32,980 bases of DNA from Treponema sp. (GCA_009780855.1 WQZG01000035.1:1-32980), one strand, 5' to 3'. Shown: positions 8,960-16,438, numbered from the stretch's first letter. Translations and numbers: made by a program. Notes: generated by a model not told the origin, from the sequence alone.

Positions 8960-9685
8960 ATGGAAATTATCTCTGGATTAATTATCGTTTTTGCGGCAGG
9001 TTTTATTCAGGGTTTAACAAGTTTTGGTTTTGCGTTAATTTCTGTTCCCCTGCTTTTAAGGTTATTTCCATTAAATGAAACTGTTCCCATAATTGTTGTT
9101 TTATGCTTTCTTACCAATATTCTGGTACTTTATAATTGCATAAAAGAAGTAAAAATAAAAAAAATATGGCTGTTAATTATATCAAGTTTATTATTCGCGC
9201 CTTTGGGTGTCTATTCATTGCAAACCATAAATTCAGAATATTTAAAAATTTTTTGCGGTATAATTATTATAATATTTTCTCTTTTTTTAATTCTTAAAAA
9301 ATCGTTTCCCATAAAAATGGAAAAATTGGGCTATGTAATCGCCGGTTCTGCAAGCGGGTTTTTAAACGGTAGCCTTTCTTTAAGCGGACCGCCCGTTGTG
9401 TTGTTTTTATCCAATCAGGGCATAAACAAAGAAGGTTTTAGGGCAAATATAACATTTTCCGCACTTGTGCTGAACCTAATAACAATAATTACTTATCTGA
9501 TAAACGGATTATTAACAAGGGCAGTCTTTGGAAAAATATTATATTTAATACCTGCAATGGTATTGGGCGTTTTTATCGGAATAAAATTGTGTAAAAAACT
9601 GGACGAATTATTGTTCAAAAGAATTACACTGGTTCTATTGATCATATCAGGGACATGGACAATAGCCAGTGCAATTATGAATTAG
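8960..9685 (+). CDS. TauE/SafE-family anion exporter
   Basis: The 241-residue product has about eight hydrophobic helices and the family's two related halves. The first begins 'FAAGFIQGLTSFGFALISVPLL', the second 'IAGSASGFLNGSLSLSGPPVVLF'. TauE/SafE proteins export sulfite, sulfoacetate and related organic anions across the inner membrane; the substrate here is unknown. No Shine-Dalgarno sequence is visible before ATG 8960, 15 bases after ftsK. Base composition is strikingly AT-rich (many AAA, ATA, TTA codons) compared with ftsK directly upstream, suggesting separate acquisition. The triple-hairpin element begins one base after its stop codon. Confidence 0.85.
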   Translation: MEIISGLIIVFAAGFIQGLTSFGFALISVPLLLRLFPLNETVPIIVVLCFLTNILVLYNCIKEVKIKKIWLLIISSLLFAPLGVYSLQTINSEYLKIFCGIIIIIFSLFLILKKSFPIKMEKLGYVIAGSASGFLNGSLSLSGPPVVLFLSNQGINKEGFRANITFSALVLNLITIITYLINGLLTRAVFGKILYLIPAMVLGVFIGIKLCKKLDELLFKRITLVLLIISGTWTIASAIMN

Positions 9686-9686
9686 T

Positions 9687-9803
9687 GTCTGTCTGCAAAG
9701 TCGGTCACTTTGTAGACAGACCTTGCATTTTCTCGCCAAATAGCTGCGAAAATGCTACATTCAAGGTAGTCTGTCCATAATGTGTCTACATTATGGACAG
9801 ACT
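9687..9803. repeat. Triple-hairpin palindromic element
   Basis: Three consecutive inverted repeats fill the gap between two convergent genes. Hairpin 1 (9687-9721) pairs GTCTGTCTGCAAAG with CTTTGTAGACAGAC, 13 of 14 Watson-Crick. Hairpin 2 (9721-9766) pairs CCTTGCATTTTC..GC with GCGAAAATGC..CAAGG with bulges. Hairpin 3 (9768-9803) is a perfect 16-bp stem with loop GTCT. Hairpins 1 and 3 share the end heptamer GTCTGTC/GACAGAC, so the outer ends of the whole element can also pair. No long T tract follows, so a simple terminator does not explain it. Confidence 0.8.
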
Positions 9804-9808
9804 CGAAT

Positions 9809-10795
9809 TTAAAAAATCTTGTACGAAAAACTAAGGGCAGCGCGATAGAACATCAGCCGCTGTGAGCCGTAATCATTGCTCAGTGCCTGATCCTGGTACC
9901 AAAGGCTGCCGCTGTTGTTAAGGTCAGAAGTTCCGTAATTATTACGGGTCCTCATCTGCACGATTAAAGTCGTACTGAACCTGGGGGTTATGGAAAAATT
10001 GAACAGACCGGAAAAAATCCAGCGCCCCAGATTTCCGCCCCAGTCTTCCTTGTTGGCAATATCATAGAGGTTGTAATTTAGTTCGCCCATAATGCCTACA
10101 AAATCCAGGACAGGAGACTGCGGCATCTGGTACCCTATGACCGCCTCGCCGTGCCAGGTCCAGCCGTTAAGGTTCTGGCCGTCATCATTTTCCACAATCC
10201 AGGAATCGTTTTTACCGGCCCTGGTGTAAGCCGAATACTTGAGCTCGTCGTAGGCGCGCACGATTACGTGGTTCCAGTCTCCGGGAACCACAGCGGCCAG
10301 ATCAAACTGGAACGCGCCGCCGAACCACGCGCTAAGCTGCGCGCCGTCAAAGGGATCGCCGTTGATTTCTGCCTTGCGCGCAGTACCTGAGTAAACGCCC
10401 ACTGACTGGTTAAGGCCAATGCCGTTGCCCAGCGGCATGTTCCAGCCGGTGCCGAGCCTGCCGCCGCCGTCCAGTTCAAGGAACGCTATCGGAGTCCAGA
10501 TCACCCTGGCAAGTCCGGCAAGGGACACCGGTGTAACTTCCGCAGAAATTTCGGTTCTTATGTTGTTGCCGGAGGTCAGCGCGCTTGTTCCCCTAAGGAA
10601 CGGAAAAGTAAAAGCCTGGGTTGCACTCAGTTTGGCTTCCGGCAGGGTTGATATCTGCAGGGAGAGATTTGTCGACGGAACAATGCCGGTGTTGTCCGGC
10701 GGCGTGTCCGCGGCATTGACCAGGGCAGGGACCATGAGCAGAAACGCGGTTAATAATAAAACAGGTTTATTAAATTTAGCGAAATCTAATTTCAT
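9809..10795 (-). CDS. Outer-membrane beta-barrel protein (predicted)
   Basis: I chose ATG 10795 because GGAGG lies six bases upstream; the ATG two codons earlier touches that site. The 328-residue product has a cleavable signal peptide ending near 'ALVNAAD'. The rest is amphipathic beta strands rich in Trp, Tyr, Gly and Asn, for example 'GWTWHGEAVIGYQM' and 'RFSTTLIVQMRTRNN', ending 'AALSFSYKIF'. A terminal Phe in an alternating strand is the usual BAM-recognition signal of outer-membrane proteins. I recognise no specific family, but the pattern matches treponemal porin-like barrels. It is transcribed alone and convergent with the TauE gene. Confidence 0.75.
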   Translation of the reverse strand: MKLDFAKFNKPVLLLTAFLLMVPALVNAADTPPDNTGIVPSTNLSLQISTLPEAKLSATQAFTFPFLRGTSALTSGNNIRTEISAEVTPVSLAGLARVIWTPIAFLELDGGGRLGTGWNMPLGNGIGLNQSVGVYSGTARKAEINGDPFDGAQLSAWFGGAFQFDLAAVVPGDWNHVIVRAYDELKYSAYTRAGKNDSWIVENDDGQNLNGWTWHGEAVIGYQMPQSPVLDFVGIMGELNYNLYDIANKEDWGGNLGRWIFSGLFNFSITPRFSTTLIVQMRTRNNYGTSDLNNSGSLWYQDQALSNDYGSQRLMFYRAALSFSYKIF

Positions 10796-10824
10796 ATACA
10801 TCCTCCGTTAATAAAATTATAAAA

Positions 10825-12633
10825 TTACGACAGATATTTAACAAGCAAATCCAGTTTCTCTTTCACTTCAGCTGGAATTTCTTGCGGCAGACAGAACGGA
10901 ACAAGGCGGTAAAATTCACCCTTGTTCAATAAAACAGGCCTGTGGTATTTTTCAGCATAATTACGGAAAACTGTTTCGGCAAAGCGGCTCATCTTGATGG
11001 TCCTTAAAAGTGTTTTTTGGAGACTGACACTCAATCCCAAATATTCATCAAGTTGATTTTTGTCTCCGTTAAAAATATCATTGAGAAGCGTTTCGTTAAC
11101 AGTGTCAATAAAATTTTGCGTATCTTCATTTTGGAAAAGAAGACCGGATTGTTCGCCAAAAAGATTCTGGGCGTATTTTTTCAGAACCAGCGGACTTATA
11201 AAATAATTTTCTGCTTCATAATTTTTCCAATAAAGTAAAGCAAAATCATCAGTTATATTTTCCGGACGATCCGCATTGTCATTGTCAAAAACCGCTATTC
11301 CCTTAAGCCCGGGAACAAAATCTTTTAACGTTGAAAAATGACTTTGAAACCTGCCGAATGAACCTCCTATGCGATCAAGCTGATTTGATAAAGTATTTTC
11401 CGGTTCGATGTTTTTTGTATAATAAACATTTAATGTTCTTTCAAGAATCCTGACAGCCTCGATATGGTTAAGGTGTTCTGCCAAAGCCTTTAATATGGCA
11501 ATATCAGTGCTGCCTTCAACATAAAGGATCCTCGGATTGATCCTTGCCTTGTAGTAGTGTTCGATGCCGAATGTTTTTAAGGTATCAATTATATGCTGCC
11601 TTTTGGCAAGATTGTCCGCTGTACCGTCCAGAATCAAAGTGAGGTTGGTATCCATGGCTTCATCCAGAATCGACTCAGAATGGGTGGCAATTATTATCTG
11701 ACTATTGGTATTAAAAGCAACATCATTCAATATACTGAATATTTGACGCTGCCTTAATATTTCCAGGTGTGCGTCAGGTTCATCGATCATCAGTACACTG
11801 TTCCTGTGCCAATACAGATAAGCCAGAATCAACAGCATCTGCTGGAGACCTCTGCCTGCCAGGGAAATATCCAAATCTGCATCTGTTCCTTCCTGCCGGT
11901 AACTCATCTGGAGACTCCCTCTGGCGATATTCAGGACAGGTTTATTTAAATTAACAAGAAAAATTTTATTCATAATTTCGGTGATTTTAAACCAGTCATT
12001 GGTATCATTTACTTCATCCTGCTCCGTTACTTTATAACAGATGTTACGCAAAACCTGCGCTGTCTGTCCCTGACCTAAAAGCATTTTTATGCGGCCGTCA
12101 AGCAGCGGTGTTTCTTCGGTATCTGCCGAAATATTGGCCATGATACCGGACATTGGATAAAGAAGATGGAACTGCAGATCAGCAGCCTGCATTAATAAAT
12201 CATTATCACGCAGAGTTTCAATATCGGGTCTGCAGTAGATTACTTCCGGATTGCTATAGGTGAAGATCATACAGCAGTTCTTTATACTGTCCCTGCATTC
12301 TATTCCGACACTTATTTTAATAGTAACAGACTTGCCATTGTTAGTAACATTGGTATTATTCCATAAAAAACGCGTTTCGGTAACAGGGACATCCAGTATA
12401 TTCAGACGGTTAATGCCGGCGGAGACACGTTCCAATGCTTCTTTTCTGTCAGGCCTGCCTTTTTTCTCATACCAGGCTTTTACTCCGCTGCTCCACAATG
12501 ACAAAGCCTGTATTACGCTCGTCTTGCCCGAATTATTGGGGCCGATTAACACTGCCGGATGGCCCAGTTCTATGCGGATTTTTTCCGAGAAAATCTTAAA
12601 ATTTTCTATCTCCACATAACTTATCCGGGCCAT
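10825..12633 (-). CDS. OLD-family ATP-dependent endonuclease (AAA + TOPRIM)
   Basis: I chose ATG 12633 ('MARISYVEIENFKIF'); a TTG seven codons earlier overlaps the upstream gene. The 602-residue product has an ABC/SMC-type ATPase: Walker A 'GPNNSGKT' (31-38), signature-like 'DISLAGRGLQQ', Walker B 'LMIDEPDAHLE' (Asp284, Glu285) and H-loop 'IIATHSESIL'. A C-terminal TOPRIM domain has 'ILYVEGSTDIAIL' (Glu373) and 'VFDNDNAD' (Asp450, Asp452). OLD nucleases cleave DNA with divalent metals, and several act against phage. No UvrD/PcrA-like helicase (Gabija partner) or reverse transcriptase is beside it, so this looks like a solo (class 1) OLD. It follows the oxidoreductase gamma gene by only five bases, so it probably shares that operon's transcript. 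Confidence 0.9.
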   Translation of the reverse strand: MARISYVEIENFKIFSEKIRIELGHPAVLIGPNNSGKTSVIQALSLWSSGVKAWYEKKGRPDRKEALERVSAGINRLNILDVPVTETRFLWNNTNVTNNGKSVTIKISVGIECRDSIKNCCMIFTYSNPEVIYCRPDIETLRDNDLLMQAADLQFHLLYPMSGIMANISADTEETPLLDGRIKMLLGQGQTAQVLRNICYKVTEQDEVNDTNDWFKITEIMNKIFLVNLNKPVLNIARGSLQMSYRQEGTDADLDISLAGRGLQQMLLILAYLYWHRNSVLMIDEPDAHLEILRQRQIFSILNDVAFNTNSQIIIATHSESILDEAMDTNLTLILDGTADNLAKRQHIIDTLKTFGIEHYYKARINPRILYVEGSTDIAILKALAEHLNHIEAVRILERTLNVYYTKNIEPENTLSNQLDRIGGSFGRFQSHFSTLKDFVPGLKGIAVFDNDNADRPENITDDFALLYWKNYEAENYFISPLVLKKYAQNLFGEQSGLLFQNEDTQNFIDTVNETLLNDIFNGDKNQLDEYLGLSVSLQKTLLRTIKMSRFAETVFRNYAEKYHRPVLLNKGEFYRLVPFCLPQEIPAEVKEKLDLLVKYLS

Positions 12634-12638
12634 TTTTC

Positions 12639-13181
12639 TTAGACTGCCTGGCAACCTGCCCGGATCGCGGCAGCGTTCATCGGATTGAATTTTTGCTTGT
12701 CCGGCGGAAAGAACCTGTTTAAGACTCCTTCGATGTCATTGAGGGCAAGGGCTCCGGATAGTTTGGCCAGCGCGCCAAGAGCGACCATATTCGCAAATCT
12801 TACGTGGCCGATTTTTTCGGCAATGCCGGAAGCTTCAATGCCGTGCACTTTTATGTCACTGCGTTTGGGGCTTTCCTTTACCAGGGTGGTGTTGATAAGC
12901 ATAAGGCCGCCGGATTTTACGATGCCTTCGCAGAGGGGGAGCGAGTCGCTGTTCATTACAAGGACCGAATCCGGGGATGTTACAAGCGGGCTGTCGATTT
13001 CTTCGTTAGAAATAATAACTCCGGCCCTGGCTATGCCGCCGCGTTTTTCCGCGCCGTAAAACGGGAAACAGGTTACGTACTTGCCTTCAAGCATGGCAAA
13101 GTAAGCCCAAATCTGGCCGAGGGAAATTATACCCTGGCCGCCGAATCCGGCAAAGTAACTTTTTTCGCAGATTTTTTTCAT
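12639..13181 (-). CDS. 2-oxoacid:ferredoxin oxidoreductase, gamma subunit
   Basis: The 180-residue product has the gamma-subunit signature 'SYFAGFGGQGIISLGQIWAYFAM' followed by 'FPFYGAEKRGGIARAGVIIS' and 'FANMVALGALAKLSGAL'. This subunit belongs to the TPP-dependent enzyme that oxidatively decarboxylates 2-oxoacids to acyl-CoA in the cytoplasm, passing electrons to ferredoxin. The TAATG overlap with the beta-subunit stop shows coupling. It is the last of the four enzyme genes and is followed at once by the OLD nuclease gene. Confidence 0.93.
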   Translation of the reverse strand: MKKICEKSYFAGFGGQGIISLGQIWAYFAMLEGKYVTCFPFYGAEKRGGIARAGVIISNEEIDSPLVTSPDSVLVMNSDSLPLCEGIVKSGGLMLINTTLVKESPKRSDIKVHGIEASGIAEKIGHVRFANMVALGALAKLSGALALNDIEGVLNRFFPPDKQKFNPMNAAAIRAGCQAV

Positions 13182-13972
13182 TATGCCGCTCCAAGTTTTG
13201 CCGCTGCAGGCACTGCGGTTTCCGCGGCAGGCTTCTTGATTTCACCAAGCGGGAAAACCGGGATCATGTTTTTTTCCAGCCATTCAACCGATTCATCCGG
13301 CTCCATACTCCAGCCCGTGGGACACTGCGAAAGAACTTCTACCATGGTAAAACCCACACCGCTCATCTGGAGCTGTATTGCCTTGCGGATATAGTTCCTG
13401 GTCTTGCGGACGTTTGCCGGATTGTTGACGGCTCCCCTCGCGATGTAGGCCGTGCCGTCCAGGCAGGACAAAAGCTCCGCCACCCGGATCGGGTAGCCCA
13501 TACCGGCTTCAACGGCGTCCCGGCCGTACGGCGCAGTGGCCGCTTTTTGGCCGATAAGAGTCGTCGGCGCCATCTGTCCGCCGGTCATTCCGTAGATTGC
13601 ATTATTTACAAATATCGTGGTGAATTTTTCCCCGCGGTTTGCGGCGTGGATCATCTCGGCAGTTCCGATGGCGGCCATATCACCGTCGCCCTGGTAGCAT
13701 ATTACCAGGTGATCCGGCAGAGCGCGCTTGATTCCGGTCGCGGCTGCGGGAGTACGTCCGTGGGCAGGCTGCACAGTGTCCGTATCAAAATACAGATCAG
13801 CCCAAATCGAACAGCCAACGGGGTTGGTAATTATGGTTTTGCCCTGCAGGCCCATTTCGTCAATAATTTCTGTAATTATGCGGTGGATTAGCCCGTGGCC
13901 GCAGCCGCCGCAGTATTTGGTCTGAATTTTTTTTAAGCTTTTTGGATAACCGGCTTTTAATTTATCGCTCAT
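13181..13972 (-). CDS. 2-oxoacid:ferredoxin oxidoreductase, beta (TPP-binding) subunit
   Basis: The 263-residue product begins with the conserved 'TKYCGGCGHGLIHRIITEI'. It carries the thiamine-pyrophosphate/Mg binding motif 'GDGDMAAIGTAEMIHAANR' ending in 'VNNAIYGMTGGQ', and 'MVEVLSQCPTGW' near the C-terminus. The beta subunit holds TPP and carries out decarboxylation. The last residues are a short Ala/Pro-rich tail ('AAETAVPAAAKLGAA') that is probably unstructured. ATG 13972 overlaps the alpha-subunit stop by four bases (ATGA), so the two are translated together. Confidence 0.94.
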   Translation of the reverse strand: MSDKLKAGYPKSLKKIQTKYCGGCGHGLIHRIITEIIDEMGLQGKTIITNPVGCSIWADLYFDTDTVQPAHGRTPAAATGIKRALPDHLVICYQGDGDMAAIGTAEMIHAANRGEKFTTIFVNNAIYGMTGGQMAPTTLIGQKAATAPYGRDAVEAGMGYPIRVAELLSCLDGTAYIARGAVNNPANVRKTRNYIRKAIQLQMSGVGFTMVEVLSQCPTGWSMEPDESVEWLEKNMIPVFPLGEIKKPAAETAVPAAAKLGAA

Positions 13973-15048
13973 CGTTTGCTCCCCAGTATTTTTTTGATTT
14001 CGGCAAAAACTTCTTCTTCTGTGGGTATTACCCCGCCTGAATGTCCCAGCAGGTGTACCGGAGAATTTCCCAAGACAGAAAGGCGCACGTCTTCAACCAT
14101 CTGGCCAAGGCTCATCTCCACAGTAAGGATGGGCTTGCCGGCGCCGATTTTTGCGAGTTCCTCATAGGGGAAGGGCCACAGTGTTATCGGGCGAAAGAAA
14201 CCGGCTTTTATTCCGGCAGCCTCAGCCAGTTTTACTGCGCCCTGGCAAACCCGGGCTGATGTACCGTAGGCTGTCAGGATAATTTCGGCGCCATCGGAAG
14301 CCGAACAGCCGTATTCCTCAAAACGTACTTCGTTCTTTTTGATAGTCTCGTAGCGGTCAAATCTGATCTTGGTTTTTTCTTCGAGGATCTCTGGAACCAG
14401 ATCAAGGGAGGTAATATGAATCGCGGGCCGGCCTGCTTTGGCCATGTTGCCTACTGCCCAGGGCCGGGCCGGAAGCTCTTCCCGTTTCTTCTCCGGCGGC
14501 AGAATAATTCCTTCCATTAGCTGGCCGATCATACCGTCGGCAAGTACAAGAACCGGCATCCGGTATTTATCGGCCAAATCAAAGGCCTGGTAAGTAAAAT
14601 CAGCGCACTCCTGCACGCTTTTGGGCGCCAGCACTATTGTATAATAATCGCCGTGGCCGCCGCCCCGTGTTGCCTGGAAATAGTCGCCCTGGGCAGGCGC
14701 GATGGAACCGAGCCCCGGCCCGCCCCTTGAGACATTGGCAATCACGCAGGGTACATCGGCGCCTGCAGCGTAGGAAATTCCTTCCTGCTTGAGGCTGATG
14801 CCCGGGCTGGACGAACTGGTCATGGCCCGCATGCCCGCGCAGGAGGCGCCGTAAACCATGTTAATGGCGGCTACTTCACTTTCCGCCTGGATAAACACCC
14901 TGCCCAAATCCAGCATGTGCTGGGCCATATAGGCGATGATCTCGTTCTGCGGAGTTATGGGATATCCAAAATATGCCCAGCATCCGGCGCGAATAGCGCC
15001 TTCGGCAATGGCTTCGTTTCCCTTCATTAAAACTCTTTCTTCGTTCAT
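13969..15048 (-). CDS. vorB: 2-oxoacid:ferredoxin oxidoreductase, alpha subunit (VorB type)
   Basis: I chose ATG 15048 because GAGGAAAT lies just upstream; the frame extends 26 codons further into the ferredoxin gene without support. The 359-residue product reads 'MKGNEAIAEGAIRAGC', 'FGYPITPQNEI', 'QAESEVAAINMVYGAS', 'TSSSSPGISLKQEGISY', 'RGGPGLGSIAPAQGDYFQAT' and 'DGMIGQLMEG'. This is the VorB type, usually annotated as 3-methyl-2-oxobutanoate (branched-chain 2-oxoacid):ferredoxin oxidoreductase. The sequence alone does not exclude 2-oxoglutarate as substrate. In anaerobic treponemes such an enzyme would make branched acyl-CoAs or reduce ferredoxin during amino-acid use. Confidence 0.92.
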   Translation of the reverse strand: MNEERVLMKGNEAIAEGAIRAGCWAYFGYPITPQNEIIAYMAQHMLDLGRVFIQAESEVAAINMVYGASCAGMRAMTSSSSPGISLKQEGISYAAGADVPCVIANVSRGGPGLGSIAPAQGDYFQATRGGGHGDYYTIVLAPKSVQECADFTYQAFDLADKYRMPVLVLADGMIGQLMEGIILPPEKKREELPARPWAVGNMAKAGRPAIHITSLDLVPEILEEKTKIRFDRYETIKKNEVRFEEYGCSASDGAEIILTAYGTSARVCQGAVKLAEAAGIKAGFFRPITLWPFPYEELAKIGAGKPILTVEMSLGQMVEDVRLSVLGNSPVHLLGHSGGVIPTEEEVFAEIKKILGSKR

Positions 15049-15058
15049 GTATATTTCC

Positions 15059-15292
15059 TCATTGCTGCAATTCATAAACTTCAAGACAAACATCCGGACA
15101 TACTTCATAACAGTTTGCGCATGCAATGCATGATCCTCCGGAAGCGTTTTGAGCCAGCTGTTTTACAGGATAAGTCCCGGTCGAATTGGCTGCAGTATCG
15201 CGTACCATCACTTTCATCGGGCAGGCGCGGGTGCACAAATAACACCCCTTGCACATTTCCCGGTCAATTACAACTCTGCCTTTTCTGGTCAT
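15059..15292 (-). CDS. 2-oxoacid:ferredoxin oxidoreductase, delta (2x 4Fe-4S ferredoxin) subunit
   Basis: The 77-residue product has two 4Fe-4S binding motifs, 'CKGCYLCTRACP' and 'CIACANCYEVCP', joined by a loop with 'TYPVKQL'. It carries electrons from the TPP site to the external ferredoxin acceptor. It is the first gene of the operon, in the order delta-alpha-beta-gamma. ATG 15292 has GAGGT upstream, and the promoter at 15309-15337 lies directly before it. A decayed copy of its first codons is present at 21440-21496. Confidence 0.93.
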   Translation of the reverse strand: MTRKGRVVIDREMCKGCYLCTRACPMKVMVRDTAANSTGTYPVKQLAQNASGGSCIACANCYEVCPDVCLEVYELQQ

Positions 15293-15305
15293 ATTTACCT
15301 CGTAA

Positions 15306-15371
15306 AAAAGTATACCTTAAAGTGTTTTACTGGTGAAGTAAGCGGGGAAGAAGGGGAATAGCAGCTATTTA
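15306..15371. repeat. Direct repeat A, copy 1 (flanks RelE-type toxin-antitoxin pair)
   Basis: The first 38 bases, from AAAAGTATACC, match 15969-16006 at 36 of 38 positions. Similarity continues more loosely, with a two-base length difference, to the shared end CTATTTA. The repeat carries the operon promoter. The toxin-antitoxin pair lies between the two copies. Confidence 0.8.
15309..15337 (-). promoter_or_regulatory. Promoter of the oxidoreductase operon (inside repeat copy 1)
   Basis: On the minus strand TTCACC (15332-15337), 17 bases, TATACT (15309-15314), then GAGGT and ATG 15292. It lies in the repeat shared with 15969-16032. Confidence 0.5.
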
Positions 15372-15425
15372 TTATTTTAGTTATTAAATAGAGCAATTAA
15401 ATAGAATGATCCCATATTATAGTTT

Positions 15426-15704
15426 CTACTTTTTTATTCGCTTTTCAATTATGGCCGCTTTCTTCGGGCTTGCTGGTTCTGTTTTAACTGCCGACCAGGG
15501 AGTGAAGTTTTCCGGATGTTCTTTACGCTCCCTGCGTCCTGCCTTAATAACTGCTTTTTCTCTTGCAGTCAAATTTGTTTCAATAATAAGCGGTTCATTT
15601 CCGGCAAGAAAAGAGAGCATAGGACGCACTATTTCAAGGTTGACTTCCGGAATTGCATCAATATAATTCTTTAATTCACGTCTTACGGCGGTTGCTGTAT
15701 TCAT
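15426..15704 (-). CDS. Antitoxin of a RelE-type toxin-antitoxin pair (predicted)
   Basis: The 92-residue product has a helical, acidic N-terminal half ('ELKNYIDAIPEVNLEIVRPML') and a charged C-terminal half ('TAREKAVIKAGRRERKEHPENF') with a Lys-rich tail. I do not recognise a DNA-binding fold. The call rests mainly on position: it follows the RelE-type toxin by four bases, and its AAGGAG ribosome site lies inside the toxin's last codons. Toxin-first order is as in HigBA. The flexible charged C-terminal half would be the likely toxin-wrapping part. Confidence 0.7.
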   Translation of the reverse strand: MNTATAVRRELKNYIDAIPEVNLEIVRPMLSFLAGNEPLIIETNLTAREKAVIKAGRRERKEHPENFTPWSAVKTEPASPKKAAIIEKRIKK

Positions 15705-15708
15705 TTAG

Positions 15709-15954
15709 TTACTCCTTGTATACGTCCCCGCGAGGGGCTATTTTGAAAACATCAATCTTGTCAATTTCTATATCGAAAAGAATTCGGAAACCTCCGACAA
15801 CTACACGGTATCCATCCCGCCCCTGTAATTTTTTTATATCCCCTTCAGGTGGTTCTCTTTCCAGTTTATCAAGGGCGATGGTAATACGGCTTTTATATGG
15901 CTCATTCAGTTTATGAAACTGTTTTTTAGCTGCATTATTTAATTCAACGTGCAT
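15709..15954 (-). CDS. RelE/ParE-superfamily toxin
   Basis: The 81-residue product matches the RelE layout. Two N-terminal helices ('VELNNAAKKQFHKLNEPYKS', 'RITIALDKLE') precede 'GDIKKLQGRDGYRVVVGGFRILFDI' and 'IDVFKIAPRGDVYKE'. The 'L.G..G.RV..G.FRI.F' core is diagnostic, and Arg residues in this sheet are the catalytic or ribosome-contact residues of mRNA interferases in the family. It is the first gene of a two-gene operon, with its own promoter in repeat copy 2 and AGGGA before ATG 15954. It looks intact. ParE-like gyrase poisoning cannot be excluded. Confidence 0.85.
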   Translation of the reverse strand: MHVELNNAAKKQFHKLNEPYKSRITIALDKLEREPPEGDIKKLQGRDGYRVVVGGFRILFDIEIDKIDVFKIAPRGDVYKE

Positions 15955-15968
15955 GAATTATCCCTAAT

Positions 15969-16032
15969 AAAAGTATACCGTAAAGTCTTTTACTGGTGAA
16001 GTAAGCAGAAGAAGGAAAAAAACGGCTATTTA
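15969..16032. repeat. Direct repeat A, copy 2, carrying the toxin-antitoxin promoter
   Basis: This is the second copy of the repeat at 15306-15371. On the minus strand it holds TTCACC (15995-16000), 17 bases and TATACT (15972-15977) ahead of the toxin gene, in the same arrangement as copy 1 ahead of the oxidoreductase operon. Confidence 0.8.
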
Positions 16033-16057
16033 GAGTCTGTCTGTATCTCGTGTTGTA

Positions 16058-16150
16058 TCAGAGTTTCACAAGTTCTTTCCGCATTTTCCCGATAAGTTTT
16101 TCCACGCTTATTTTATGGACCTGCAGTTGTTCATTCACCCGCTCCCAAAA
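16058..16150 (-). pseudogene. Internally deleted copy of the XRE regulator at 21007-21324
   Basis: The reading frame is 'FWERVNEQLQVHKIS' joined directly to 'VEKLIGKMRKELVKL' and TGA. It corresponds to the first about 20 and last about 17 residues of the intact regulator at 21007-21324. The whole helix-turn-helix is missing (parent bases 21064-21270). The join falls at GCTTATTTT, which occurs at both ends of the missing segment in the parent (21055-21063 and 21262-21270). There is no start codon: the 5' end is cut off next to a fragment of repeat B. Confidence 0.85.
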
Positions 16151-16153
16151 AAT

Positions 16154-16168
16154 CTACACGTAGTTAGC
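16154..16168. repeat. Partial copy of repeat B (right arm only)
   Basis: TACACGTAGTTAGCC matches the right arm of the hairpin repeat at 21371-21440. It abuts the XRE gene remnant in the same relative order as at the 21-kb locus. Confidence 0.7.
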
Positions 16169-16189
16169 CTTTCTTTATAAAGATAAGCC

Positions 16190-16438
16190 TTATATATCCC
16201 AAACTGAAATAGCCAGCGTATCAGGGGACAAAAGCTGTAAATCCGGCGTAAGGCAGATTTCGCAGCCATACCCGGTGCTTTCGTTCCCGCCGGAATCCCT
16301 AAAAAAACTTAATTGTGGATTTTTACCGTTATGATAGTATGATTTTAAAATTTCAGTAACCACAAAAGTTTCAAAAAATGCGCCCGAAGACGCTCCTGTT
16401 TTTGCAATAATGGAATACAAGTCCGTTTTTGCAAATTC
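16190..16438 (-). pseudogene. Remnant of a DUF4143-type AAA ATPase
   Basis: The frame encodes 'SSGAFFETFVVTEILKSYYH' followed by 'NGKNPQLSFFRDSGGNE', which is typical of the C-terminal DUF4143 region of AAA ATPases of about 400 residues. The expected 'IDLLIEENGTLYPVEIK' core is missing, and the frame jumps to 'EICLTPDLQLLSPDTLAISV', which matches the extreme C-terminus of such proteins. The N-terminal ATPase is absent and the frame closes upstream at 16439-16441. It is thus truncated at the 5' end and has lost an internal segment, and is almost certainly non-functional. Confidence 0.75.

Noticed and set aside
10825..12633. A multi-gene defence system (Gabija or retron type) around the OLD nuclease
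   Set aside because: No UvrD/PcrA-like helicase, reverse transcriptase or other partner is adjacent; the neighbours are metabolic and porin-like genes.
12804..13394. A 196-residue plus-strand frame opposite the oxidoreductase beta and gamma genes
   Set aside because: It spans two clearly coding minus-strand genes and shows no motif of its own.
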